Below are positions 36,847 through 45,191 of a stretch of DNA of 64,000 nt, piece by piece. The stretch covers positions 1 to 64,000 of the forward strand of contig NZ_VTEH01000009.1 of NCBI RefSeq assembly GCF_008180615.1. The letters run 5' to 3'. Position 1 is the stretch's first letter. Each line of letters opens with the position of its first letter. Origin of the DNA: Rossellomorea vietnamensis. Its GTDB lineage: Bacteria > Bacillota > Bacilli > Bacillales > Bacillaceae_B. The notes below the pieces were generated by a model. That model was not told where the DNA came from. It did not search any database and worked only from the letters and a program-made list of their open reading frames with translations. Made by a program: the position numbers and the translations under genes.

Positions 36847-37583
36847 TGATCCATTTCTTCCTTTGTCAGTTCAATATAGATATCATCGAGAGTTGCAGAC
36901 GGCATGCCAAATTCCTGGCGAAGTTCCTGCAGCGTACCTTTTGCTCTTATATGTCCATCATGAAGAATGACAAAAGAATCGCAGTACCTTTCAGCAGTAG
37001 CCAGAATGTGAGTCGACATAAGAATGCCAGCTCCATTTTTTTTCATTTCCTCCATCCAGTTCAACAGGGATTGAATGCCAAGTGGATCAAGACCGACAAA
37101 AGGTTCATCAATGATATACAGGCTCGGCTGCACTAAAAACGCGCACATTATCATAACCTTCTGCTTCATCCCTTTTGAGAAGTGAGAAGGAAACCAGCCA
37201 AGCTTCTTTTGCATGCGGAATTCCTTCAGCAGCCCCTCTGCCCTCTTTTTATATTCCTCTTCTGGAAGACCATAGGCCATGGCCGTCAATCTCATATGCT
37301 CCTCCAGGGTTAATTCGTCATAAAGGATTGGGGTTTCCGGTATGTAGGCAAACTGTTTGCGATATTCATCTGTGTCGCTTTTTAACTGCAAACCATTTAT
37401 GTTGATTTTCCCCTGTTTAGGCTCCATCAACCCAATAATATGTTTGATTGTCGTACTCTTTCCGGCACCATTTAAGCCGATTAGACCGACAATTTCATTA
37501 GAGTCAATACTGAATGAAATGTCTTTTAAGACTGGTTTTCTCGTATAGCCTCCAACGAGATTCTGAATATCCAAAAGTGACAC
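36843..37583 (-). CDS. ecsA: ABC transporter ATP-binding protein EcsA
   Basis: A 246-aa ATPase with Walker A GLNGAGKST (36-44), an ABC signature HFSKGMKQKV, Walker B LYIIDEPFVGLD and the H-loop STHILATAERYCD. The GTG at 37583 (reads MSLLDIQNL) is chosen because GAGAGGG lies 8 nt upstream and the N terminus aligns with B. subtilis EcsA; a TTG two codons earlier is less likely. It begins the ecsAB pair and diverges from hit. Confidence 0.93.
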   Translation of the reverse strand: MSLLDIQNLVGGYTRKPVLKDISFSIDSNEIVGLIGLNGAGKSTTIKHIIGLMEPKQGKININGLQLKSDTDEYRKQFAYIPETPILYDELTLEEHMRLTAMAYGLPEEEYKKRAEGLLKEFRMQKKLGWFPSHFSKGMKQKVMIMCAFLVQPSLYIIDEPFVGLDPLGIQSLLNWMEEMKKNGAGILMSTHILATAERYCDSFVILHDGHIRAKGTLQELRQEFGMPSATLDDIYIELTKEEMDQ

Positions 37584-38072
37584 AAGCAACGCCCTCTCTT
37601 TCTGTTGTTGATTTCATTTTAGCAAAGCGAGTGATTCCAGGCTATGCCGGAACCTTACTGCCCATATTATATTCCATGTTTTTCCTGTAGTAAGATGTAC
37701 AATATTGGCCATCATAATGGAGGAAGGGGACAGCAAATAAAAAAACGGGGTGGTTGTTAAAGACCGGTATCCGATTTAAACGTTTGCTTTCAATAATTTT
37801 AGGGGATGGTCGTCATGCATAGTATTGGACTGTACTCACACCATAATTTTTAACATACTTTAAAAATGAGGTGTTTATCAAAGAGCAAAGACTGTCAATG
37901 AACTCTTAAAGTGTAAAAAGCTATAAGATAAGGGGATGGTCTCTTTGAACCAGAGTCACACAAAACAGAATCTCTACACTCACTGATCTTGCAAAAAATT
38001 GCAAAATGAGGTGTTTATCGCAGAGTATTCAGACGTTCCACAAATAAACCTATAATTTAGTCCCCCTTCAAA
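37584..38072. other. ecsA-hit divergent spacer with an imperfect direct repeat
   Basis: No gene. GGGGATGGTC recurs at 37802 and 37932, and ATGAGGTGTTTATC at 37866 and 38006, giving two related blocks of about 80-90 bp. The spacer presumably also carries the promoters of ecsA and hit. Confidence 0.5.
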
Positions 38073-38121
38073 TGGGGCTGGCAGAGGGTGATGCAGATAT
38101 TACCTTCTTGCCAGCCCCTTC
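38073..38121 (+). terminator. Hairpin with T-rich tail upstream of hit
   Basis: Perfect 10-bp arms GGGGCTGGCA and TGCCAGCCCC enclose a loop and are followed by TTCTTTGTCCTTTCC. It points toward hit, 65 nt before its start, so it is either an attenuator or a terminator of a leader RNA. Confidence 0.5.
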
Positions 38122-38185
38122 TTTGTCCTTTCCATCATTTCACTTCTTGTGATAAAATCAGAAAAACACAGAAAGGCGGGATAGT

Positions 38186-38605
38186 ATGAGTGACTGTATT
38201 TTTTGTAAAATCATCGACGGAGAGATTCCTTCCTCCAAAGTGTATGAGGATGAACACGTCCTTGCATTCCTCGATATCAGCCAGGTGACCAAGGGACACA
38301 CTCTTGTAATACCGAAAGTACATAAAGAAAATGTTTATGAATTGACAGAAGAAACGGCTGCCAGGATTTTTTCAGCGGTGCCGAAAATCACAAATGCAAT
38401 CAAAGCTGAATATAATCCCATCGGCTTGAACCTTCTCAATAACAACGGCGAAGATGCAGGACAATCGGTCTTCCATTTCCATCTGCACATCATCCCTCGC
38501 TATGGACAAGGCGATGGATTCGGAGCCGTATGGAAAACACACACAGATCAATACAGTCCGGACGATCTGAAAGAAATTGCTCAAGGTATTAGCAATCACC
38601 TATAA
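38186..38605 (+). CDS. hit: HIT-family hydrolase (Hint type)
   Basis: A 139-aa histidine-triad protein with the catalytic HFHLHII motif near residues 96-102 and the N-terminal CIFCKIIDGEIP with its cysteine pair. It hydrolyses nucleoside phosphoramidates or AMP-linked substrates. AAAGGCGGG precedes the ATG. It lies divergently from ecsA as in B. subtilis. A terminator follows. Confidence 0.92.
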   Translation: MSDCIFCKIIDGEIPSSKVYEDEHVLAFLDISQVTKGHTLVIPKVHKENVYELTEETAARIFSAVPKITNAIKAEYNPIGLNLLNNNGEDAGQSVFHFHLHIIPRYGQGDGFGAVWKTHTDQYSPDDLKEIAQGISNHL

Positions 38606-38644
38606 AATTAACATACCTTTACTTATTACACAGTCGAACGAAAA

Positions 38645-38676
38645 CTCCTCCTAACCCGGGGAGTTTTTAATTTTCA
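38645..38676 (+). terminator. hit terminator
   Basis: AAAACTCC pairs with GGGAGTTTT, followed by TAATTTTC. Confidence 0.7.
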
Positions 38677-39060
38677 TTTTTATGGGCTCTTTTCGTAAAC
38701 TTTGCTTCTATTTGTTACTAATTCCGAAAAAGACCAGCTTTATTCACAAATAAGCTAGTTAGCATGAAAAGAAAAGAGCTTCTATCTCCGATTGAGAACC
38801 CTTAGTATCCGGGTACGGTTCACGGAAGATACCAACCCACGAAAAATAGAGGTAAGGTGCCACTCAAACGTCTCGAAAACAGCCATTTTTCAAATTCCTG
38901 ATAATGAGTTCTGCTGCAGGTTTATGACACGGCGATGGGCGTCAGTCCCCCTCCCTGCTAGCACAATGAGTTCATGGAAGGAGTTTGATCAAGAAACAGG
39001 ATTCTTCAAAAAAACACACTCAAAAAGTTCAACCTGAAAGCTGTTCATAGGATTCCTGCT
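38677..39060. other. Spacer upstream of trpP
   Basis: No gene was recognised. The region has no T-box core or other known riboswitch motif that could be seen by eye. Confidence 0.4.
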
Positions 39061-39061
39061 G

Positions 39062-39070
39062 TGATATACT
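39062..39070 (+). promoter_or_regulatory. Extended -10 promoter of trpP
   Basis: TGATATACT fits TGn-TATAMT; a weak -35-like TGTTCA lies 17 bp upstream. Transcription would start near 39077, giving a leader of about 75 nt that holds the TRAP-type site. Confidence 0.5.
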
Positions 39071-39112
39071 AATTTTAACTTTTCGCTGCCGGCAATGAGT
39101 GCACGGCGGGAG

Positions 39113-39150
39113 AAGCACAGTTGAGAATAGAATAGATGAGGAGAGATGAG
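39113..39150 (+). promoter_or_regulatory. TRAP-binding-type NAG repeat overlapping the trpP ribosome binding site
   Basis: Eight NAG triplets occur at exact 5-nt intervals: AAG 39113, CAG 39118, GAG 39123, TAG 39128, TAG 39133, GAG 39138, GAG 39143 and GAG 39148, followed after two bases by the ATG at 39153. Six are the preferred G/UAG. The ribosome binding site GAGGAGAGATGAG lies within the series, so tryptophan-activated TRAP (MtrB) would block translation, as established for B. subtilis trpP. Confidence 0.85.
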
Positions 39151-39152
39151 AA

Positions 39153-39677
39153 ATGAATACAAAATCTTTGGTCGCATTATCACTGTTAGTAGGGATAGGT
39201 GCTGTACTGCATGCTGTCATCCCTGGAGTTTTTCTTGGAATGAAGCCTGACATGATGCTGACAATGATGTTCCTGGGTATTTTATTATTCCCGGATAAGA
39301 AAAATGTTTTACTGCTTGGAATTACCACTGGAATTATTTCCGGACTAACCACACAGTTCCCTGGAGGCTTTGTCCCGAACCTGATCGACAAACCGCTTAC
39401 TGCTTTTGTCTTTTATCTTATGGTCCTTGGTGTTAAGAAGTATTCAAGCTCCATCGCAGGAACAACAATACTTACAGCCGTCGGAACAATAATCTCAGGT
39501 GTTTTCTTCCTGACTTCTGCCTACCTGATAGTAGGTCTTCCAGGAGCATTCCTTGGATTGTTCGCCGCCGTTGTATTGCCGGCGACATTGGTCAATGCAG
39601 GAGCAATGTTTGTGGTTTATCCACTCGTAACTACAATTATCAAGCGAACCAGCTTCGCTCAATCTGTATCATCATAA
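39153..39677 (+). CDS. trpP: Tryptophan transporter TrpP
   Basis: A 174-aa membrane protein with about five helices, matching B. subtilis TrpP (YhaG, 172 aa): segments LFPDKKNVLLLGITTGIISG, TTQFPGGFVPNLIDKPLTAF and LPATLVNAGAMFVVYPL. It takes up tryptophan. The start codon is fixed by the NAG series that embeds the ribosome binding site. It is followed by a terminator and is monocistronic. Confidence 0.9.
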   Translation: MNTKSLVALSLLVGIGAVLHAVIPGVFLGMKPDMMLTMMFLGILLFPDKKNVLLLGITTGIISGLTTQFPGGFVPNLIDKPLTAFVFYLMVLGVKKYSSSIAGTTILTAVGTIISGVFFLTSAYLIVGLPGAFLGLFAAVVLPATLVNAGAMFVVYPLVTTIIKRTSFAQSVSS

Positions 39678-39708
39678 ACATCGGTCTTTTGCCGTATTTT
39701 TAAATATT

Positions 39709-39740
39709 TAAAAAGGAACCTGTCTTGGGTTCCTTTTTAT
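39709..39740 (+). terminator. trpP terminator
   Basis: AAAAAGGAACC pairs with GGGTTCCTTTTT across a 6-nt loop. Confidence 0.85.
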
Positions 39741-39924
39741 TATGGGCTATTTCTATACAAATGGCCTGCTTTCGGGAAAAAATTCCTGGCTTCCCCTTGG
39801 GACTGCAGCCTTCCTTTCTGAACAAGGATAAGCTGCTCTAATTTTCCCCCTATTATTCCTGATGAATAATGACGGTCTTTTTCCATCACCATGTTTAAGA
39901 TAAGAGCTTAATAATTCAGAAAAC

Positions 39925-40119
39925 CTACTTCACTGCAACCCACAATAATACTCCCAGAATCAAGGTTATGACCCCTCCTGATCCCAGCACCCCTGCTCGT
40001 CTCCTCAAAATATTTTTAGGCGGGTACATACCCGGCTTTTGGGCAGCCATAAAATAGTGGACCGTTCCAAAGAACAATATAGCGCTCAACGCGAAAAATC
40101 CGAATATAATTCCATCCAC
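39925..40119 (-). CDS. Small two-helix membrane protein (64 aa)
   Basis: Two hydrophobic helices, near residues 3-24 and 46-62, flank a basic loop PPKNILRRRAG. The GTG at 40119 is preferred because AAGGGGTGG precedes it; a TTG eight codons upstream lacks a ribosome binding site. Not recognised; lies between trpP and yhaH. Confidence 0.55.
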   Translation of the reverse strand: MDGIIFGFFALSAILFFGTVHYFMAAQKPGMYPPKNILRRRAGVLGSGGVITLILGVLLWVAVK

Positions 40120-40244
40120 ATCCTCCACCCCTTCCTTTTCCAAGGCTATTCAGAAAAAATCAGTCTGCAGGTAAGAAGCTGCTCACGTTTTTCAGAAAAA
40201 TAAAGCACTTCAATAGACATTCTCTAAACGACCCTATAAATCAT

Positions 40245-40269
40245 GTTTATGCCGAAACGATAAGGTTAT
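40245..40269 (+). promoter_or_regulatory. Possible sigma-B-type promoter of yhaH
   Basis: GTTTAT-N13-GGTTAT resembles the sigma-B consensus GTTTAA-N13/14-GGGTAT with one mismatch per hexamer. YtxH-type genes are often general-stress genes, but this assignment is tentative. Confidence 0.3.
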
Positions 40270-40365
40270 GAGAAAAGTTGATTAGCGTATTGCCGAAAAG
40301 GGTAAAAAGGATATAAAGGATAAAATGTCGAATACAAAATCAAGATTAGATTTGGGGGAAGTTAA

Positions 40366-40722
40366 ATGAAATTGAAATCAGTAACCTTCGGAATATTAGC
40401 TGGAAGTGCAATTGGAGCAATCGCCACACTTCTTTCTGCTCCTCAGTCCGGAAAAGATTTGAAAGGACAAATCAACAAGAATAAAGACGAATGGAAGGCT
40501 GTTTTAACAGAGATTAAAACCAATGCTGTCGAAGTAAAAGACTCAGTTTCCCGTCTTACATCTGAAAGTAAAAAAACGATCACTCATGTCAAAGATGACA
40601 TGCAGACTTCCATTCAAACCTGGCAGGGAGAAACAGAACCAAACATACAGCATATCAAGGATGATATAACTGCAATTGAACAGCTCGCTGATAATATGGA
40701 GCAAAAAATCAGTAAACAATAA
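40366..40722 (+). CDS. yhaH: YtxH-family protein YhaH
   Basis: A 118-aa protein with an N-terminal membrane segment rich in Gly/Ala and the YtxH motif GAIATLLSAPQSGKDLKGQI, followed by a long charged coiled-coil region. Length and context (trpP-yhaH-hpr) match B. subtilis YhaH. GGGGGAAG precedes the ATG. Function unknown; members are linked with general stress. Confidence 0.85.
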   Translation: MKLKSVTFGILAGSAIGAIATLLSAPQSGKDLKGQINKNKDEWKAVLTEIKTNAVEVKDSVSRLTSESKKTITHVKDDMQTSIQTWQGETEPNIQHIKDDITAIEQLADNMEQKISKQ

Positions 40723-40730
40723 CTTTAGAG

Positions 40731-40764
40731 AGTCCTGCAAAATTTTACGCAGGGCTTTTTTTCT
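40731..40764 (+). terminator. yhaH terminator
   Basis: AGTCCTGC pairs with GCAGGGCT, followed by TTTTTTTC. Confidence 0.8.
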
Positions 40765-40949
40765 GTCTAAATGCAGGGAAAATCCTCGAAAACAGAGAAA
40801 AAACACCACCTTTCTAAAAATTTAGTAAATTTAAACCTTTATTAATTTTTATTTTATTGGCATAATAAAAGGGAGAGAGTTACAAGACTTAAAGATTAGT
40901 TGAATCAGACACGGTGAACCAATCAACTTTTGCAAAGCGGGTGAATCAT

Positions 40950-41519
40950 ATGGACGAAAGAGAATTCTCCATGAAGGAAGCTATGTTGTTCAGCCAAAGA
41001 ATGGCTCAACTGAGCAAGGCCTTATGGAAAGCGATTGAAAAAGATTGGCAGCAATGGATTAAACCTTACGACCTCAATATAAATGAACATCATATTTTAT
41101 GGATTTCCTACCATTTGAAAGGTGCTTCAATTTCAGATGTAGCTAAGTTTGGGGTTATGCATGTATCAACAGCTTTCAACTTTTCTAAAAAGTTGGAAGA
41201 AAGAGAATTGCTACGCTTTTCCAAGAGGGAAAATGACAAACGCAATACCTATATCCAGCTCACTGAAAAAGGTGAAAGCGTTTTACTTGAATTAATGAGG
41301 AATTATCAGCCGGAAAAACATTCAATCTTTCAGGGCGTTACCCCGCTCAGGGAGCTATATGGCCGCTTCCCCGATATGATTGAGATGATGGCTGTAGTGA
41401 AGAATATTTATGGAAATGATTTTATGGAAATCTTCGAAAAATCTTTCCATAATATTGAAGCAGAATTCACTGAAGAAAACGGCAAGCTTCAAAAAATTTC
41501 TTCTGATGACGGGGCCTGA
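40950..41519 (+). CDS. hpr: MarR-family transition-state regulator Hpr (ScoC)
   Basis: A 189-aa winged-helix regulator that represses proteases, oligopeptide permeases and sporulation genes during growth in B. subtilis. The conserved core [20 protein letters not shown] and the DNA-binding segment [20 protein letters not shown] are nearly identical to B. subtilis ScoC. The ATG at 40950 has AAAGCGGGTG upstream; a GTG 12 codons earlier is less likely. The stop codon abuts the yhaI stop codon on the other strand with no base between. Confidence 0.93.
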   Translation: MDEREFSMKEAMLFSQRMAQLSKALWKAIEKDWQQWIKPYDLNINEHHILWISYHLKGASISDVAKFGVMHVSTAFNFSKKLEERELLRFSKRENDKRNTYIQLTEKGESVLLELMRNYQPEKHSIFQGVTPLRELYGRFPDMIEMMAVVKNIYGNDFMEIFEKSFHNIEAEFTEENGKLQKISSDDGA

Positions 41520-41849
41520 TTATAGGTTGCGTTTCAGCTGTTCCATTAAAAAAGGATACAATTCTTGAGCGGCACATGCATGAATTACTTCTTGAGGGGT
41601 CAATCGAGAGTTTAATTCCTCAGTAAATTCCTTGAAAAGCGGAGCAAAAAATACAAATCCTTCCGCTTTTTGTTCTTGGCATTTAATGTTCAACCTTTCA
41701 CAAAGTTCATAAAATTCTTGGACCTGTTCTTCTGTCAATTCTTTTTTGATGACAAGCCTGTAAAATTCATATCCTCTTTCTGGAATCATCTCCATTAGCA
41801 GCTTCTGTTGAAATTCTATTTTTTCAATTCTCTTCAATAAATCGACCAT
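41520..41849 (-). CDS. yhaI: DUF1878 protein YhaI
   Basis: A 109-aa soluble, mostly helical protein starting MVDLLKRIEKIEFQQKLLME. It converges on hpr as B. subtilis yhaI (113 aa) does. No function is known. Confidence 0.8.
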   Translation of the reverse strand: MVDLLKRIEKIEFQQKLLMEMIPERGYEFYRLVIKKELTEEQVQEFYELCERLNIKCQEQKAEGFVFFAPLFKEFTEELNSRLTPQEVIHACAAQELYPFLMEQLKRNL

Positions 41850-42156
41850 ATAGACACCTTCTTTTATCTTAGTTAACTTTTAAAAATCACAACCACACTT
41901 ATACTACGAACATGTTTTAGATCTTTCTAAAAGCCCTTCCAATTTTTCCTTTCTTAAATAATATCAAATGCCTTTGAAACATGCTATCAGCCTGTTTTCA
42001 AAGCTCTTTATCTACAGTAGATTAAAGAAAAAGTTATTTGAATATTTTTTTTACAAATTAATGTTATTTTCCCTATTGATTTTTTCGTTCAGACGTCGTA
42101 AAGTATGAAAGCGAAAGATCAAATCAAACTTGTCGTCTAATGGAGGCGATTTTTTT

Positions 42157-42705
42157 ATGCATTGCTGGAAAACAATCAATCTGGAAAAACAATTCGGCCA
42201 CAGCCGTGTCATGCTGCTATCTGCCATTGTGATGATGATGGTCTTCACGATCATCTATGTCCCTGTCAATCTCATACTATCTGAAGATCTTTATGATAGT
42301 CATTTTTATTTCTTCCTGGCAGGCATGCTGGTTATTTACCCTTTGCACAAGTTGCTGCATATTGTGCCGATATTGACTTATCTGACTAAAATTAAATATC
42401 AAGTGAAACGTCATCTATTCTTTATTCCAATCGTCTCTTTTCGTGTGGGAGAGCCCATTTCCAAAAACCGATTTATCTTAGCGCTTGTGTTTCCTTTTTT
42501 CACGATCAACACATTGCTGCTTGCCGGTTGTGTTCTCATGCCCCATTATTCACATTATTTTACGATCCTGACAGCTTACCATACAGGAATCTGTACAATT
42601 GACTTTCTCTATGCAAAATGTTTGCTCTACTCTCCAAGAGATGCGATGATTGAAGAAAATGAAGACGGCTACGAAATATTGAACCTGCAAAGAGGCAGTA
42701 TCTAG
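42157..42705 (+). CDS. yhaJ: DUF3267-type membrane protein YhaJ
   Basis: A 182-aa protein with about four membrane helices; the DUF3267 family often has an HExxH-like metal motif, but here the corresponding stretch is YPLHKLLHIVP without the glutamate. The ATG at 42157 has GGAGGCGA 8-9 nt upstream. Position between yhaI and prsA fits yhaJ. Function unknown. Confidence 0.7.
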   Translation: MHCWKTINLEKQFGHSRVMLLSAIVMMMVFTIIYVPVNLILSEDLYDSHFYFFLAGMLVIYPLHKLLHIVPILTYLTKIKYQVKRHLFFIPIVSFRVGEPISKNRFILALVFPFFTINTLLLAGCVLMPHYSHYFTILTAYHTGICTIDFLYAKCLLYSPRDAMIEENEDGYEILNLQRGSI

Positions 42706-42846
42706 ATCATTCAGCATAACTCACCTTAAATTATACTGAATCCTGTATCTACTACGCCTCTTCTTGATTTTTCAGGACTTCATTCTACCAATTTAGAGGA
42801 TAATTTGGTATCGTATAGCATATAGGAGATATAGGGAGGGGATAAA

Positions 42847-43026
42847 ATGATCTCCATTTTTATCATTTTTTCAGTATTTATCCTTTATTTTATAAACCAA
42901 ATGACAAACTCGCTTTGTCTGCAAAAAGAAATACCTGAAGAAAGACAGCCAAAAGTCTTCAGAACCATCAACATACTCATAACCATACTCTTGATCTCAT
43001 CATACATAGAAATATTGTATGCTTAA
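42847..43026 (+). CDS. Small membrane protein (59 aa)
   Basis: Starts MISIFIIFSVFILYFINQ with GGGAGGGGAT directly upstream. Two hydrophobic helices (about 2-18 and 43-58) flank a charged loop LQKEIPEERQPKVFR. It follows yhaJ on the same strand. It resembles small proteins in the yhaK position of B. subtilis, but identity is not certain. Confidence 0.6.
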   Translation: MISIFIIFSVFILYFINQMTNSLCLQKEIPEERQPKVFRTINILITILLISSYIEILYA

Positions 43027-43620
43027 CAGAAAAGTGAAAGGCGCTTGCTCAGACCCGACAAGCGCTGACGCGAAAAAGGAAGGAAGCCTGCACTTGGGCT
43101 TCCTTTCTTTGTTGTGTAGCGACTCGAGGGGCTAGCGCCTGGAACTGGACATTGAAAAGTGGAGCCGGCTCTTTCAGCTCCGACATGCACTAGGGCGAAA
43201 AACAGTGGAGGTCTGCTCTTGGACCTCTGCTGTTTTTTGTCTAGTGACACGAGGAGCTAGCCGGCGGAACTGGACAGTGAAAAGTGAAAGGCCTTATACA
43301 GACCCGACAAGCGCTGACGCAACAAAGAATGGAAGCCTGCACTTTGGCTTCCTTTCTTTGTTGTGCAGAAACTCGAGGGGCAAGGAGGCGGAGCTGGACA
43401 GCGTTGGAAGTGGAGCCGGCTCTTTCAGCTCCGACATGCACTATGGCGAAAAACAGTGGAGGTCTGCTCTTGGACCTCTGCTGTTTTTTGTCTAGTGACA
43501 CGAGGAGCTAGCCGGCGGAACTGGACAGTGAAAAGTGAAAGACCTTATACAGACCCGACAAGCGCTTCCTTTTTCGTGCAGCGACTCAAGGGGCAAGGAG
43601 GCGGAGCTGGACAGCGTTGG
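43027..43620. repeat. Five-copy tandem block of the dispersed hairpin repeat (family Z)
   Basis: Two subtypes alternate. X copies at about 43027-43156, 43273-43400 and 43531-43620 (shortened) contain GACCCGACAAGCGC and mostly a GGAAGCC/GGCTTCC hairpin with a T-rich tail. Y copies at about 43157-43272 and 43401-43530 contain CAGCTCCGACATGCACTA and a GGTCTGCTCTTGGACC hairpin. All end GGxACTGGACA or GGAGCTGGACA. X-Y-X-Y-X suggests duplication of an X-Y pair. Array D begins right after it. Open frames across it are not genes. Confidence 0.85.
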
Positions 43621-43658
43621 AAGTGGATCCTGCTGTACCGACTTACTTTCTTACTCAG

Positions 43659-44335
43659 GTATATACCACTCAGGCTCAGAGGTACATCTCTTCGGGATTT
43701 TCTTCTATTAATGTATCTCGCTTCGCCGGCGAGGTACATCAAATCGCCATCTTCTTCTTTTGATGTATCTCGCTCCAACACCGAGGCACATCAGATCGCC
43801 ATTTTCTTCTTTTCATGTATCTCGCTCCAATAGCGAGGTACATCAAACCTCAATTTTCTTCTTTTCATGTATCTCGCTCCAACACCGAGGTACATCAGAT
43901 CGCCATTTTCTTCTTTTGATGTATCTCGCTCCAACACCGAGGTACATCAAATCTCTATTTTCTTCTTTTGATGTATCTCGCTCCACCAGCGAGGTACATC
44001 AAATCGCAATTTTCTTCTTTTCATGTACCTCGCTCCAATAGCGAGGTACATCAAATCTCATCTTTCTTCTTTTCATGTACCTCGCTCCACCAGCGAGGTA
44101 CATGAAATCGTCATCTTCTTCTTTTGATGTATCTCGCTCCGTCAGCGAGGTACATCAAACCTCAACTTTCTTCTTTTCATGTACCTCGCTCCACTAGCGA
44201 GATACATCAAATCTGAACTTCCTTCTTTTGATGTATCTCGCTCCAACACCGAGGTACATCAACTCATATTTTCCCTCCTGATACACCGCGCTTCTCCGGC
44301 AAAGTACATCAAATCAAATTTTCCTCCCCCTAATG
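43659..44335. repeat. Tandem array D: 11 good and 2 degraded units of 52 bp
   Basis: The block ATGTAYCTCGCT starts at 43711, 43763, 43815, 43867, 43919, 43971, 44023, 44075, 44127, 44179 and 44231, a strict 52-bp step; degraded units flank it at 43659 and about 44281. Each unit carries a long inverted repeat, GATGTACCTCGCT paired with AGCGAGGTACATC in the best copies (13-bp arms, 5-nt loop), then a pyrimidine-rich TTTTCTTCTTTT spacer. The array lies between convergent genes. Confidence 0.96.
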
Positions 44336-44518
44336 CACCCTTCTCTGCCCGTGAAGACTGGTTATACAGGCTGAACTCAAATCTTCAAATCATAAGTATG
44401 TATGTAGTTTCTCAAACTCAGGGTAAAGTATGGATATACAGCCTTAAATGTATTAGTCCTTCCGTTTCTGTTGCCGGAACGAGAAACTTCCGTCCCTCAC
44501 TGATCAGCAACAAACACA

Positions 44519-44556
44519 ACAGCGGACCGCCGCTCAGGCAGTCCGCTGTTTTTATG
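44519..44556 (+). terminator. Hairpin with T-run between array D and the yjcZ-type genes
   Basis: CAGCGGAC pairs with GTCCGCTG, followed by TTTTTATGGTTTT. The T-run favours the plus strand; it may also end the minus-strand yjcZ-type genes. Confidence 0.55.
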
Positions 44557-44578
44557 GTTTTATATTTTTAAGCAGTTA

Positions 44579-44668
44579 TTAAACCCAAGCTGCTCCGATG
44601 ATAATCAACAAAATGAACAATACAACGATTAACGCAAATCCTCCGCCATATCCGTATCCACCTGACAT
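44579..44668 (-). CDS. YjcZ-family sporulation microprotein 1 (29 aa)
   Basis: Sequence MSGGYGYGGGFALIVVLF then LLIIIGAAWV: a Gly/Tyr-rich head and one hydrophobic helix, the YjcZ family pattern found only in spore formers. AAAGGAGG precedes the ATG. First (3'-most) of three homologous genes in tandem. Function unknown. Confidence 0.85.
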   Translation of the reverse strand: MSGGYGYGGGFALIVVLFILLIIIGAAWV

Positions 44669-44734
44669 TAGACGCTTCCTCCTTTCTTAATGAAGCATAA
44701 GGCAACGAATTGCCTTATGCTTATCGAGGTTAAA

Positions 44735-44824
44735 TTATAGCCAAGCTGCACCTACGATGATTAACAAGATGAACAATACTACGATCAACGCGAAACCTCC
44801 GCCATATCCGTATGAGCCACCCAT
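44735..44824 (-). CDS. YjcZ-family sporulation microprotein 2 (29 aa)
   Basis: Starts MGGSYGYGGGFALIVVLF and ends LLIIVGAAWL. AAAGGAGGTGG lies upstream. Differs from copy 1 by only a few residues, so a recent duplication; each copy has its own spacer and ribosome binding site. Confidence 0.85.
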   Translation of the reverse strand: MGGSYGYGGGFALIVVLFILLIIVGAAWL

Positions 44825-44913
44825 AACTTTCCACCTCCTTTAGAAGCGCTACTTTATCCTATTCAAATAATCATTTTTGGTTTAGGCGCATTACATGTTT
44901 CCTTTGAAAAAAC

Positions 44914-45000
44914 TTAGCAAATGTAGGCTGCACCTACGATAATTAATAAAATGAACAGCACCACAATCAGCGCAAATCCTGAGTTATATCCGTAGCTCAT
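44914..45000 (-). CDS. YjcZ-family sporulation microprotein 3 (28 aa)
   Basis: Starts MSYGYNSGFALIVVLF and ends VGAAYIC, lacking part of the glycine run and ending in cysteine. AAAAGGAGGTAA lies upstream. The most divergent of the three tandem copies. Confidence 0.82.
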   Translation of the reverse strand: MSYGYNSGFALIVVLFILLIIVGAAYIC

Positions 45001-45191
45001 TTTTATTACCTCCTTTTTTCTAGTCAAAATATCTTATGTATGAAGAAGAGATTTGGGTGTTATATATGCCCATTTTTTAGAAAACACTCCATTAAAATGT
45101 TTATTTTCCTGTTAGGTTTGTGATATAGTATGTTTTGTAGTTTTTAGACAAACCTTATTGACAATACAAACAATTAGGAGATGTTATACCT

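Noticed and set aside
38790..38900. T-box riboswitch upstream of trpP
   Set aside because: A GGTAAGGTGCC stretch was checked against the T-box core AGGGTGGNACCGCG; it does not match, no specifier stem or terminator was seen, and the NAG triplets explain trpP control.
43363..44041. Overlapping small plus-strand proteins of about 90-156 aa
   Set aside because: They cross family Z repeats and array D in different frames, with no conserved start or ribosome binding site.
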